DNA from: an uncultured Fretibacterium sp.
GTDB taxonomy: Bacteria; Synergistota; Synergistia; Synergistales; Aminobacteriaceae
Length of the DNA: 64,000 bases
Reading direction: 5' to 3'
Assembly (NCBI GenBank): GCA_937915755.1
Contig: CALGGR010000325.1
Span: forward strand, 1-64,000
Shown here: one piece after another, positions 8,694 through 16,808 of the stretch
How the letters are laid out: every line of letters begins with the position of its first letter
How positions within the stretch are numbered: the stretch's first letter is position 1
Notes under the pieces: model-generated
Seen by the model: the letters and a program-made list of their open reading frames with translations, nothing else
Told to the model about the DNA's origin: nothing
Database searches by the model: none
Made by a program: the position numbers and the translations under genes

Positions 8694-9635
8694 TTACGCC
8701 GTAGTTCCTCCGCAGCTTGAGCCGCTCCCTGCCGTACATGCGTAACAGTGATTGCCGAATTTGATTCTTCTGCTATGAATCTCCTGAAGCTCGCTGATAT
8801 TTTGAGGGCCGTTAATCGTCAGTCCTAAAGGCTGGTTAAAATCGCAGTCGTATAGCTTTCCGTCCCAGCCGACTGACATCTGAAACCTGCACATCATTCC
8901 CTCAAGCGTTGAAGGATTGAAAGCATCACAGAGGCGTTTCATGTACCTGTCAAAATTCCCCGTGCGCCTCAAAAATTCCCCGAAACGCCCTATTGGGTTA
9001 TTCGTTATCGTGAAAAGGTGAGTGAACTCAATTCCGTAATCTTCCCTCAAACGATGCCTGTATTCCTTTTCGAGTTCGCTCTGAGTTGGAGGAAGAAAAG
9101 CTCCGCCGGGATTGTAGACCAAATCAAGCGTCAGATCCTCGTCTCGCCCGTAACCTAGAGTGTTTAGCTTCTTCAACATTGATATTACAGCCTTGAATGT
9201 CCCCTTGCCTCTTTGGCGGTCGCAGTCATTCTCTGAGTAATACGGCAACGATGCGACAATCTCAACTTTTCTATCCGCAAGAAATTCCGGAATGTCCTCG
9301 TAACCTTTCTCAGTGAGGATTACGAGATTACTTCTGACTATGACATGAACTCCGAGTTTCACGGCCTCATCGACAAGCCATCGGAAATTAGGATTCATCT
9401 CAGGAGAACCGCCCGTAATATCAAGCGTCTCAAAATTCGGAAGCACCCTCAAAACATGCCTCATCGTCTCGCGCGTCATGACCTCCGTGCGTTGAGGGCC
9501 TGCCTCGATATGACAGTGCTTGCAGGAAAGATTACACAGACTCCCCACGTTGACCTGAAGGACTCTCAGCTTCTCAGCCGTCATTGTCAGCGCGGGGTCA
9601 TCTATCATATCCTCAAACGGCTTTATCGTGTTCAC
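8694..9635 (-). CDS. arsS: ArsS-like radical SAM protein (TIGR04167 type)
   Basis: 313 residues from a GTG start that overlaps the TGA of the upstream AhpD-like gene (GTGA). This start gives MNTIKPFEDM, and the longer upstream frame lies inside the previous gene. The radical SAM cluster motif is CNLSCKHC (Cys34, 38, 41), followed by HIEAGPQRTE and the glycine-rich DITGGSPEMNP. The C-terminus has extra cysteines (MMCRFQ, YDCDFNQ, HCYACTAGSGSSCGG) as in ArsS. In some relatives the SSCGG position is Sec; here it is Cys. ArsS family members install 5-deoxyadenosyl groups in arsenosugar synthesis. No arsM is nearby, so arsenic may not be the real substrate. Confidence 0.8.
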   Translation of the reverse strand: MNTIKPFEDMIDDPALTMTAEKLRVLQVNVGSLCNLSCKHCHIEAGPQRTEVMTRETMRHVLRVLPNFETLDITGGSPEMNPNFRWLVDEAVKLGVHVIVRSNLVILTEKGYEDIPEFLADRKVEIVASLPYYSENDCDRQRGKGTFKAVISMLKKLNTLGYGRDEDLTLDLVYNPGGAFLPPTQSELEKEYRHRLREDYGIEFTHLFTITNNPIGRFGEFLRRTGNFDRYMKRLCDAFNPSTLEGMMCRFQMSVGWDGKLYDCDFNQPLGLTINGPQNISELQEIHSRRIKFGNHCYACTAGSGSSCGGTTA

Positions 9636-9964
9636 AGTGATAATCCCTTCGCAGTGTTCTTCATTTGAACGCCGTGAACTAATGACGCTCCTCCCCGCAA
9701 GGCGCACGCAACATGCACGGCTTCCGTCATCTGTTCCTCGTTAGCTCCGTTTTCAAGGCAGCTCTGTGTGTATGCGTCGATGCAGTACGGGCACTGTACG
9801 GCGTGGGCAACAGCTAGGGCGATTAGTGCCTTTTCGCGTTTCGTCAATGCTCCGGCCTCAAAGACAGCCCCGTAATACGCCATGAATTTTTCCCACAGTT
9901 CAGGCGCAAATTCCCCCATCGTTGCGAATTTCCCCAAGTCCTCAGGATTGTAGTAGCTATCCAT
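9632..9964 (-). CDS. AhpD/carboxymuconolactone-decarboxylase-like peroxidase, TIGR04169 type
   Basis: 110 residues. It is a CMD/AhpD-fold protein with redox motif CPYC (Cys58, Cys61) in HAVQCPYCIDAYT, and a conserved GGASLVHGVQM C-terminal half. This family is the 'selenodomain' partner of ArsS-type radical SAM proteins; several members carry Sec in the active pair, whereas this one has two Cys. AAGGAGG precedes the ATG by 8 bases. Its stop overlaps the radical SAM start (GTGA), indicating coupling. It is likely a peroxidase or disulfide reductase supporting the radical SAM pathway. Confidence 0.82.
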   Translation of the reverse strand: MDSYYNPEDLGKFATMGEFAPELWEKFMAYYGAVFEAGALTKREKALIALAVAHAVQCPYCIDAYTQSCLENGANEEQMTEAVHVACALRGGASLVHGVQMKNTAKGLSL

Positions 9965-9967
9965 AAT

Positions 9968-10771
9968 TTATACCTCCTTTAGTTTTCTTGCCGTGATAAA
10001 TCTGTTGATTAGGTTCGATTTTTTTGCTGACGGTTCACCGTTCCCAAAAATCAAATCGAGAATGTGAACGCTCTCATGCTTCCCGTCAATGCTCATTGCG
10101 GAACGACACGAGGCACAATAAGATATTATCATGTGGCACGGGGATTCATCAGCCCTTTTCCTCATACATTCATGGCCGAAACGTGAATCCCCTGTCGTCA
10201 AAATCTGATTTCCACCGCAACATTTTTGCTTTTGCCCCAAAAAATTTTTAGCGTTCACTCCGAGATACTTCAAGATTCCGCGAGTGCTTAAAACGATCTC
10301 AGGCGTACTCGTGCATGAGTCCTGTATTCCGGCTTCAAGACCTGAGAATTTATCCCGCAATGATTCAGGCAGTCCGAATTTCAGCATTACAGGCCATAGT
10401 GATAAAACGTCGCGCCCGGCATTATATTTCCTCAGAATGTTATAGCAGTTCTGACAGGCCGTTATGACAGTCTCAGCGTTAATAGCGTCAAGTTCGCGTT
10501 TCACATTCTCGATTCTGCGCTGAAATGTCATCTCCTCACTCATGAGCTTCAACGGTTTCGCGCAACACGCCGTAATTATCCCGCACTCTCCGAAATTTTC
10601 CCTGAGGTAGTCCCTCACCGCGAAGACGTAATCAGGATTATAGCCCGACAAGCTACAGCCGGGAAAGAATACGGTCTTTGCCTTTCCCGTTGAACGTCTC
10701 AAAATTCCTGAGGCCGCTAAAAACTGATCCGCTTTTATTGCCGAACGAAAGAGAAATCTTCTAGCGTTCAT
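9968..10771 (-). CDS. CCG-domain Fe-S protein (HdrB/GlpC-like)
   Basis: 267 residues with two cysteine-rich CCG-type modules. The first runs from FFPGCSLSGYNPDYV through ACCAKPLKL and TACQNCYNIL. The second runs from IQDSCTSTPEIV through KCCGGNQIL and SYCASCRSAM. Such modules bind a noncubane [4Fe-4S] cluster in heterodisulfide reductase HdrB and related oxidoreductases. No FAD or ferredoxin domain is present, so a partner is needed. It overlaps the upstream membrane-protein gene by 11 bases and sits 3 bases before the AhpD-like gene, so it is part of the same operon. The substrate is unknown; a disulfide or selenenyl-sulfide is a reasonable guess. Confidence 0.78.
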   Translation of the reverse strand: MNARRFLFRSAIKADQFLAASGILRRSTGKAKTVFFPGCSLSGYNPDYVFAVRDYLRENFGECGIITACCAKPLKLMSEEMTFQRRIENVKRELDAINAETVITACQNCYNILRKYNAGRDVLSLWPVMLKFGLPESLRDKFSGLEAGIQDSCTSTPEIVLSTRGILKYLGVNAKNFLGQKQKCCGGNQILTTGDSRFGHECMRKRADESPCHMIISYCASCRSAMSIDGKHESVHILDLIFGNGEPSAKKSNLINRFITARKLKEV

Positions 10772-11144
10772 TTTCTCTCAGCATGAAAGTTAATACCCAG
10801 CCGATAACCGCTGTTGCAATCATGGCCGTGTTGATTGCGGAGAATGATATTCTGTTCATCATCAATCCCTCACGTATTATTGAAGCCGGAATGATTTTGA
10901 GACCCTCATAGCCAAGCATCAGCCACAATCCCAAACAAGAAATTACGAGGCTCAACGTTGATGCCGTGAAAGTCCCGCAAATCCTCCTCAGCGGTTTTAT
11001 GACCGACTGAAGCATGAATAGAATCGCGGTCAGCCCGAAGAATACCCAGCCGAGATTAACTCGCATTTCGAGCCATGTATTCCGAAAAAGGCAGACGCTC
11101 ATCAACATGCTCCACATCAACGAGTTGTAGAGGCAGGCCGTCAT
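10761..11144 (-). CDS. Small integral membrane protein, unknown family
   Basis: 127 residues with four predicted membrane helices, at about residues 8-22, 28-47, 57-80 and 100-121. No recognisable motif. The start ATG overlaps the stop of the YdjY-like gene (TAATGA), and the end overlaps the CCG-domain gene by 11 bases. Both junctions argue that it is genuinely translated as part of this operon. It could anchor the CCG-domain protein or be a quinone-interacting subunit, but this is only inferred from position. Confidence 0.65.
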   Translation of the reverse strand: MTACLYNSLMWSMLMSVCLFRNTWLEMRVNLGWVFFGLTAILFMLQSVIKPLRRICGTFTASTLSLVISCLGLWLMLGYEGLKIIPASIIREGLMMNRISFSAINTAMIATAVIGWVLTFMLRENER

Positions 11145-11779
11145 TACTTGACCAGTCTCACGATCACGTTCACCCTCGTACCGTCCGGCGGAAGAACTTT
11201 TGAGTTTCCGTGAAAGCTGACCTCCCTATTGTTGAGGGCACCTGTGGGCCATGCCGCGTTAGTGCTTATTCCTGCGGCGCATGAGTCTAGGCAGATGAAA
11301 CAGCCGGGGTGTGAACGTTTCGCAAATTCGAGGTTCCCCGTGTATCTGAGGTCTAACGGTCTGACTTCTCCGTTCGCAACTTCACTCACTACAGCATTAT
11401 CAAGAGGGATTTCGCCGTTTGACCCTTCCCACGTTAAGAACACTGTGAGCTTGCTTCCCTCTGTTGATTTCCCTTCCGCGCTGGATCTGGCCTTCATGTC
11501 TTCGGGCTTGATGTTGTTTCCGGGTACTGCCCCGATTTCCGCAAGTGCGTTGTAATAATCAATCTCACTCACGAGCGCGCGCATAATTGATTTCTCGCCG
11601 TTTCCTCCCTTGTAGTACGAGAGGGCGTGTTTTGTTGGGCTGACGAAGTATTTTCCGTTGACCTCTGCGGGGATTATAACTTCTCCCTTCTCTTTGTTGA
11701 CCGTCAGCGAAAGTTCCTCAGAAAACGCCGATGAAACGAACGCGAACATTACAGCGATGACCAATAGAAACTTCTTCAT
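11144..11779 (-). CDS. Secreted YdjY-domain protein
   Basis: 211 residues with a clear signal peptide (MKKFLLVIAVMFAFVSSAFS). The remainder resembles YdjY-domain proteins: an opening LSLTVNKEKGEVIIPAEVNGKYF, HALSYYKGGNGEKSIMRALVS, then YTGNLEFAKRSHPGCFICLDSC and a C-terminal PDGTRVNVIVRL strand. The CFICLDSC cluster (CxxCxxxC) could bind metal or form disulfides. It lies 6 bases downstream of a TVP38-like gene and overlaps the next gene by one base. Periplasmic or extracellular; role unknown. Confidence 0.72.
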   Translation of the reverse strand: MKKFLLVIAVMFAFVSSAFSEELSLTVNKEKGEVIIPAEVNGKYFVSPTKHALSYYKGGNGEKSIMRALVSEIDYYNALAEIGAVPGNNIKPEDMKARSSAEGKSTEGSKLTVFLTWEGSNGEIPLDNAVVSEVANGEVRPLDLRYTGNLEFAKRSHPGCFICLDSCAAGISTNAAWPTGALNNREVSFHGNSKVLPPDGTRVNVIVRLVK

Positions 11780-11785
11780 TGATAA

Positions 11786-12448
11786 TTACCTCCTTATAAA
11801 TTTTTTACGCAGAATAATTCCTGCCGTAGTTACGATTAAAGCGAGCACTAAAGCGAGGAACAAATACAATTTTCTTCTCTCAGAATCCCCGATCCCGGCG
11901 GCACTAAGCGTGAACATCGCCGCTCCCGGAGCCATGAAAAGAAAAGTGTAAAGCGTATAGGGCAGCAGCTTTATATCGGTGAGACCGTAAGCAAAATTCT
12001 GAAGGTTGTACGGGAACAGCGGCACTAATCGTGTAACCATGAGAAGAATAACCCCGCTGTGCTGAACGTCGTCAAAAAGAAACTTCTTGAGCACTTTGCT
12101 TTTCTCAAGCATCGGACGCATTGAATCTTTCAGGAAATAACGTCCCGCTAGAAACGCAAGGACAGCCCCCACAGTTGCCGCCGCGAGACAAAGAAGTGTT
12201 CCCGTCAAAGGCTCGAACAATATTCCAGCCGCCAAAGCGAAGAACGCTCCCGGCATTGCAAGAACAACACAGCCGATAACGGTTGAAACAGTATACGCTG
12301 CCATCGCAAAAATCGGGTGTTCGTCAGCAAGTCCCCTCAGTTTGGGAACGGCCTCAATGAATTTTTCTGACAGCCCGAAATAATGAGCGAGTATCATCAT
12401 CGTTACGATCAGAATTACGAATACAGCAGGTTTCACCGAACGCTTCAA
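11786..12448 (-). CDS. TVP38/TMEM64 (DedA-superfamily) membrane protein
   Basis: 220 residues with about six hydrophobic helices. It has the family core ALAAGILFEPLTGTLLCLAAATVGA with the glycine-rich re-entrant region, and LLMVTRLVPLFPYNLQNFAYGLTDI, the SNARE-associated/DedA signature (R-x-x-P-x-x-P-x-x-x-x-N-Y). It overlaps the upstream paralogue by 4 bases. Members move phospholipids or small molecules across membranes; the substrate here is unknown. TVP38 proteins are often next to ArsS/selenodomain operons. Confidence 0.83.
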   Translation of the reverse strand: MKRSVKPAVFVILIVTMMILAHYFGLSEKFIEAVPKLRGLADEHPIFAMAAYTVSTVIGCVVLAMPGAFFALAAGILFEPLTGTLLCLAAATVGAVLAFLAGRYFLKDSMRPMLEKSKVLKKFLFDDVQHSGVILLMVTRLVPLFPYNLQNFAYGLTDIKLLPYTLYTFLFMAPGAAMFTLSAAGIGDSERRKLYLFLALVLALIVTTAGIILRKKFIRR

Positions 12449-13122
12449 CTCTTATGCTTCTCCCTGTACATCTGGCGCATCAGTACGATTAACGCCGACA
12501 GCGCGAAAAGTATCAGCAATCCCATCATGAGCATTTGCGCTCCGCCCGTGAGCATTCCGCCGACGTATGAATACACGATTGTTGCCGGAAGCTGCCCTAT
12601 TCCTGTTGCGATGAAGAAAGGACAGAATTTCATCGACGTTAAGCCCGCCGCATAGCTCACCAAGTCGAACGATATGAACGGAAGCAATCGCGCAATCAAC
12701 ACGCTGTGTGTCCCGTAACGCTCGAAAAATCTGTCGATTGACTGCAATCCTGCCCTGCTCGTGAGACGTTCAGCGACTTCCCTTCCGAGTACACGCGCTA
12801 TGTAGAAACATATTGCTGCCCCCGCCATTGCGCTTGACCATGACAGCAGCGCGCCCTTCCACCAGCCAAAGAGATTCGCGTTCGCAAGCGTTATGATGAA
12901 TGCCGGAAGCGGTGCAGCTATGGACTGGAATATCATCAGGAAGAACGATACAGCCGCCGCATATCCCCCGTAGTCCGCAACGAAATCTCGCATCGTCCTG
13001 AAATCACCCGACGCAAAGGCCGAAAGCGTCATGTCGATGAAATTTTCGTACGGAGGAATGACGAAGTAAGCCGCAAAAGCTAGGATTAGTGCTGATATGA
13101 TTACGATTTTTCCCGACTTCAT
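12445..13122 (-). CDS. TVP38/TMEM64 (DedA-superfamily) membrane protein, second paralogue
   Basis: 225 residues, with helices at about 5-22, 52-75, 85-112, 150-175 and 195-215. It contains NANLFGWWKGALLSWSSAMAGAAICFYIARVLG and VLIARLLPFISFDLVSYAAGLTSM, matching the DedA-like motif. It is the first gene of the tight run to 7339 and overlaps the next gene by an ATGA-type 4-base junction. The two tandem paralogues may form a heteromer, a point worth noting because DedA-like proteins usually act singly. Confidence 0.83.
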   Translation of the reverse strand: MKSGKIVIISALILAFAAYFVIPPYENFIDMTLSAFASGDFRTMRDFVADYGGYAAAVSFFLMIFQSIAAPLPAFIITLANANLFGWWKGALLSWSSAMAGAAICFYIARVLGREVAERLTSRAGLQSIDRFFERYGTHSVLIARLLPFISFDLVSYAAGLTSMKFCPFFIATGIGQLPATIVYSYVGGMLTGGAQMLMMGLLILFALSALIVLMRQMYREKHKS

Positions 13123-13124
13123 GA

Positions 13125-13161
13125 TAAAAATTTATGCCCCGTCTCGTTAAAGGCAGGGCAT
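13125..13161 (-). terminator. Intrinsic terminator after the transglutaminase gene
   Basis: On the - strand, ATGCCC and GGGCAT form a 6-bp stem (extended by a T-G pair) around a loop of about 15 bases, followed by ATAAATTTTT. It separates the transglutaminase gene from the TVP38 gene that starts at 13122. Confidence 0.6.
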
Positions 13162-13170
13162 GTGATGTGA

Positions 13171-14190
13171 TTAGTCGAGGTCAAGTTTGACTTTGAACTC
13201 AAACGTTTTCGGGCTGAACCAGTCAACGACTTTTCCGTCAATCTCCGCGTAAGGATACATGAAGTACGTCAGCGGGGTCTTTGCGGTTGCATCGCTGAGA
13301 ACGGTCTCGCGTGTGTCTCGGTTGAGCGCGATCCTCAGAAGGTTGTCTCCGCCCCAGAAGAAATCCGCCCACTTCTTCGCGTCGTCAACGTTCTCGATGC
13401 CCTCATTCAGCATCTTCTTGCGAACGTCAGCAGGGTCAGCCATTACCCAGCCTGTTCCAGGAAGGTAGAACTCCGTCCAGCAATGATAGTTGCCGGTGAT
13501 TTCGCCCGATTTCGCGGGGTCAACTCTGAGGCCGTAAACGTCCCTTGTCGGAATCCCTGAAGCCCTCGCAAGCGCGACGAATACCGAGCTTATATCCGCG
13601 CATTTTCCTCCGCCGTTCTTCTCGGAGATTGTGCGAATCGGGAGGCCAAGTCCGCAGCCCTCTTTAACGCCCTCGTCGCGGAATGTGTTTTCCAGAACCC
13701 AGCGGTAAACACCCTTCGCCTTTGAGAGAACTGTGGGCATGTTGACGAACTCCATGCTCGCGTCGGCGCAGAAACCTTCATTGATTGGAAGTGAAGGTGT
13801 CGACTCAAGGTACTTCAGGACTTCCGGCGGGAACGCGTCAGTTGTCTCCCTGAGTCTGGCTTTCTTGGCGTAGTGCGAGTCAAGCCTGAACGTCATCGTT
13901 AGCTTCGGGGTCTTTCTGGGTCTTCTCCACGTTGCATGAAGGTAAACCGCGCCGCTTTTCGGATCGCTTTCAACGCCGATTTTCGCTCCGTTCGACCTGA
14001 TGTCCACATTCGTTATTGTCTGGTTGGCATCTGAGAGAGGATAGGGAAGCCAAAGCTCGGCCTTGCTTGCCTTTCCCGCGTCTTTCAGCTCAACGTCGAA
14101 TGTTACCTTACCTTTGTACTCAGCGAATGAGACGGCGGAAAACGATAATACCGCCGCAACAACGAGGAGTACGCCCAAAAATTTACGCAT
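13171..14190 (-). CDS. Secreted transglutaminase-like (cysteine protease-fold) protein
   Basis: 339 residues from the ATG at 14190, chosen because AAGGAG lies 8 bases before it; a GTG three codons upstream overlaps that site. A signal peptide ends near VSFAEYKG. An N-terminal beta-rich domain precedes the transglutaminase core, whose catalytic triad is visible: Cys in GGGKCADISSVF, His in GNYHCWTEFYL and Asp in WVMADPADVRK. Bacterial members act as peptidases or amidases on peptides and cell wall; substrate unknown. It is bounded downstream by a terminator, so it is probably a single-gene unit. Confidence 0.82.
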   Translation of the reverse strand: MRKFLGVLLVVAAVLSFSAVSFAEYKGKVTFDVELKDAGKASKAELWLPYPLSDANQTITNVDIRSNGAKIGVESDPKSGAVYLHATWRRPRKTPKLTMTFRLDSHYAKKARLRETTDAFPPEVLKYLESTPSLPINEGFCADASMEFVNMPTVLSKAKGVYRWVLENTFRDEGVKEGCGLGLPIRTISEKNGGGKCADISSVFVALARASGIPTRDVYGLRVDPAKSGEITGNYHCWTEFYLPGTGWVMADPADVRKKMLNEGIENVDDAKKWADFFWGGDNLLRIALNRDTRETVLSDATAKTPLTYFMYPYAEIDGKVVDWFSPKTFEFKVKLDLD

Positions 14191-14529
14191 GAAAATCACT
14201 CCTTGTATAAATTTATCTAAGGGTAAAAATGCCCTTATGATTGCGATTTGATTAAGACTGCCGGGAAGTTAAACGGTGAGAATTTACGCACAACCAAATT
14301 AACGAGGCAGTCTGCAACACGTGCATTCTATTTTCAGCTCAGGTTAATTTCGTCAGCATAAAAATTTTCTCCTATTGCAAATTATTTTGAGCATTCTAAA
14401 TTACACGTGCCATTAAAAGCAATTGGTGCTTTCGTTATTCATGACGTAATGGAAATGTGTATGTAAAAGAATTGCCCTTCGTTGGTATACTTTATCCACC
14501 AAAAAAATTTTTCAGGAGGCTTAATTTTC
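14191..14529. other. Divergent intergenic region
   Basis: 339 bases between the transglutaminase and rhodanese genes. A small hairpin (TAAGGG/CCCTTA, 14218-14238) lies next to the transglutaminase start. TATACT near 14488 is a plausible -10 for the + strand rhodanese gene but lacks a good -35. No coding sequence or repeat is recognisable. Confidence 0.4.
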
Positions 14530-15870
14530 ATGAAGAGGATATTGTTCGCGCTTATAGTGTCGGCTTTAGTGCTGACTCCATGCTTTGCCGATGAAGTTCC
14601 GCTGACTGTAACGGATTCGCTCGCGGTTTTCCGTGCGTACATCGGCAACAGCGAAAGTGTAATGCTCGACCTTCGTCCTGAACCGGCGTATCAGGGCTGG
14701 AAACTCGACGGGGCATCGAGGGGCGGCCATGTCGCGGGGGCTATGGACTTTCCGATTTCGTGGCTCGATCTGATGGACGAGGCGAAACTCGATGAGGTTC
14801 TCTCACAGAAGGGCGTAGCGTCAGGAAAAACCGTTGTCCTCTACGGCGCGGAGAAACTTGACGGCAAGGCTCAGAAACTTCTCGCGGGTTTGGGCCGTAA
14901 AGGTGTGAAACGTATTGTGCTTTTCAACGCTCCTGCATCATCATGGACAGCTGACGAGACGATACCGATGTACAGCTACCCGAAGTACCATCTCTACGTC
15001 TACCCCGAATGGCTGAAGTCGTTAATGGACGGCGGCAAACCTGACAATTACGACGGAAGAACCTTCAAGGTTTTCGAGGCAAGCTGGGGCGAGGAGAAAA
15101 CTTCATACGTCAACGGACACATACCCGCCTCGATTCACATCAACACAGACGACTTCGAGGAGGGCCCGATATGGAACAGGCTCTCAGATGAACGCTTGAA
15201 GGCGGCAATGGAAGCGCACGGGATTACGAAGGACACGCTCGTCGTACTCTACAGCACAACGGCTAACATGGCGGCGGCGAGAATAGCATGGATTCTCATG
15301 TACTGCGGTGTTGAGGACGTGAGGCTTCTTGACGGAGGATTCAACGCATGGAAGAGTGCGGGGCTTCCTGTTTCAACCGAGAGCACTCCCAAAGAACCCG
15401 TAAAGGATTTCGGCGGCAATGTTCCGGCAAACAAGGAGCTTATCATCGACACGGAAGAAGCAAAAGCCGTGATTGCTGACACTAACGGAAGACTCGTGAG
15501 CATACGTGCATGGGCTGAACAGATCGGAGAGACATCGGGGTACGCGTGGCTTGAGCGTAAGGGACGAATCTCCGGCGATGTTTGGGGACACAGCGGGCCT
15601 GATTCGCAGACGCTTCCGGATTTCGAGAACGTTGACGGCACAATGCGGAACTACATCGAAATCACGCGAATGTGGAACGAATGGGGCATTCACCCTGAGA
15701 ACGACGTCGCAACCTTCTGCGGGACTGGTTGGCGCGCGGCTGAGGTCAATTTTGACTTCTACGTCCTTGGCTGGCCTCATATCTCACTCTATGATGGCGG
15801 CTGGTGCGAATGGTCGAATGATCCCGCGAACCCTGTACAGTTCGGAGACCAGAAACCTCAATACAAGTAG
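14530..15870 (+). CDS. Secreted multi-domain rhodanese (SseA-like sulfurtransferase)
   Basis: 446 residues. The start at 14530 has AGGAGG 10 bases upstream and gives a clean signal peptide (MKRILFALIVSALVLTPCFA). Three rhodanese-like modules follow, at about 30-150, 170-290 and 300-435. The first carries LDLRPEPAY and GGHVAGAMDFP but no catalytic Cys (VVLYGAEK). The second has NGHIPASIHINTDDF and again no Cys (VVLYSTTANMAAARI). The third has the active loop CGTGWRA. Two inactive modules with one active one make a regulatory or scaffolding arrangement likely. A membrane-protein gene follows after 3 bases. Confidence 0.85.
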   Translation: MKRILFALIVSALVLTPCFADEVPLTVTDSLAVFRAYIGNSESVMLDLRPEPAYQGWKLDGASRGGHVAGAMDFPISWLDLMDEAKLDEVLSQKGVASGKTVVLYGAEKLDGKAQKLLAGLGRKGVKRIVLFNAPASSWTADETIPMYSYPKYHLYVYPEWLKSLMDGGKPDNYDGRTFKVFEASWGEEKTSYVNGHIPASIHINTDDFEEGPIWNRLSDERLKAAMEAHGITKDTLVVLYSTTANMAAARIAWILMYCGVEDVRLLDGGFNAWKSAGLPVSTESTPKEPVKDFGGNVPANKELIIDTEEAKAVIADTNGRLVSIRAWAEQIGETSGYAWLERKGRISGDVWGHSGPDSQTLPDFENVDGTMRNYIEITRMWNEWGIHPENDVATFCGTGWRAAEVNFDFYVLGWPHISLYDGGWCEWSNDPANPVQFGDQKPQYK

Positions 15871-15873
15871 GAC

Positions 15874-16281
15874 ATGAAGCGTCTGGGCTGTATATTCTGG
15901 GTAACATCGCATCTGTTTCTGTATGTTGCTGTACCTGTGGGCTGCGTTCTTGAATACTACGCATGGATGAAAATGGGTATGTACCGCTACCTTGTGCTGA
16001 AAAACACGTGGTGGCTGAAGAATGTATTTACCGTTGAAACTATGCCGTTCATTCTTGCAGGTACAGTGATTATTATGTTGCTTGTGCTGTTTCGTTACTG
16101 CCTCCCGGTAAAAAGCTACCGTTTCAGCTATGGGGTATTGCTGACTGTTGGGAGCATATATCTTTTCAGAAGCAGTTATTTCTTTTCATTGAGAGCTGCG
16201 CCGTTCTTTGGTGTGTCTCTGCTATCATCAGAGATATTCTTTGTTCTAGGGGTACTCACAAAGAAGAAAGAAAATAACTAA
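15874..16281 (+). CDS. Small membrane protein, unknown family
   Basis: 135 residues with four predicted helices (about 10-28, 55-75, 85-100 and 108-128) and many aromatic residues. It starts 3 bases after the rhodanese stop and ends just before a strong terminator, so it is co-transcribed with the secreted rhodanese. No family recognised. Confidence 0.6.
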   Translation: MKRLGCIFWVTSHLFLYVAVPVGCVLEYYAWMKMGMYRYLVLKNTWWLKNVFTVETMPFILAGTVIIMLLVLFRYCLPVKSYRFSYGVLLTVGSIYLFRSSYFFSLRAAPFFGVSLLSSEIFFVLGVLTKKKENN

Positions 16282-16290
16282 CATAACCCA

Positions 16291-16316
16291 CTCCCGGCTT
16301 CGGTCGGGAGCTTTTA
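16291..16316 (+). terminator. Intrinsic terminator
   Basis: CTCCCG and CGGGAG form a perfect 6-bp stem around GCTTCGGT, followed by CTTTTA, 10 bases after the membrane-protein gene. It ends the rhodanese operon. Confidence 0.75.
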
Positions 16317-16554
16317 GTGAAGTCTGGTACACGGTCTGAACGTCTGATTTCTCATAACACCCTTATTCGCCAGGGCTGGGGGTTTCTCAGCCTCTATCCG
16401 GTAGAACGTGATGTTCAGCCACTTACATTGCTTGCCTTGACAATTTTTATGCGAGTGGCGCAAAAGGGGACTTGCCAACCTAAAAACGGCTCTAAGAGCG
16501 TTGAGTATGTTATCTATTTTTATACAGAACGCCTAACTGTTGGAAACAATTATA

Positions 16555-16715
16555 CAAAATGAACTACCGTCCCTCACGGAATTGGCGGCTTCCTAGTTCA
16601 ACGAGGTCTGCATTGCGACATTCCTGCCTCCGTCTTGCCGAAGGAACGCAGTACGTCCTCTCCAAAAGCGTTTAGGACCTAAGTCCAAGTTCCCTACGCA
16701 CCGTAGGTACCAAGT
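16555..16715 (-). mobile_element. IS200/IS605-type element 3' end remnant (TnpB C-terminal tail plus right-end hairpin)
   Basis: On the - strand, a short frame reading FWRGRTAFLRQDGGRNVAMQ then TSLN ends at a TAG (16593-16595). It is followed by GAAGCCGCCAATTCCGTGAGGGACGGTAGTTCA, which can fold into a short hairpin. A GGNVAM-type TnpB tail running into a GAAGCC...GTAGTTCA segment is the usual 3' end of IS605-group elements, where the guide (omega) RNA scaffold lies. No intact transposase is attached. The rest of the 16282-16808 gap has a GGCTG...CAGCC hairpin near 16373 and a GCTCTAAGAGC palindrome near 16489, but no supported gene. Confidence 0.6.
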
Positions 16716-16808
16716 TTTATTTTCAAACTACATTGTGTTGTCGGAATTTCATTTATTCCTTTTATTCAACGAGAGGGATGATATCACACTTAACTTAACT
16801 TGCACAAT

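Noticed and set aside
8694..8800. Possible Sec in the ArsS-like C-terminus
   Set aside because: The position that is Sec in some relatives is an ordinary TGC codon here and the gene ends in TAA a few codons later.
16317..16562. 81-codon + strand open frame after the rhodanese operon
   Set aside because: It starts inside the terminator stretch, has no RBS and no recognisable protein pattern, and runs into the IS605 right end.
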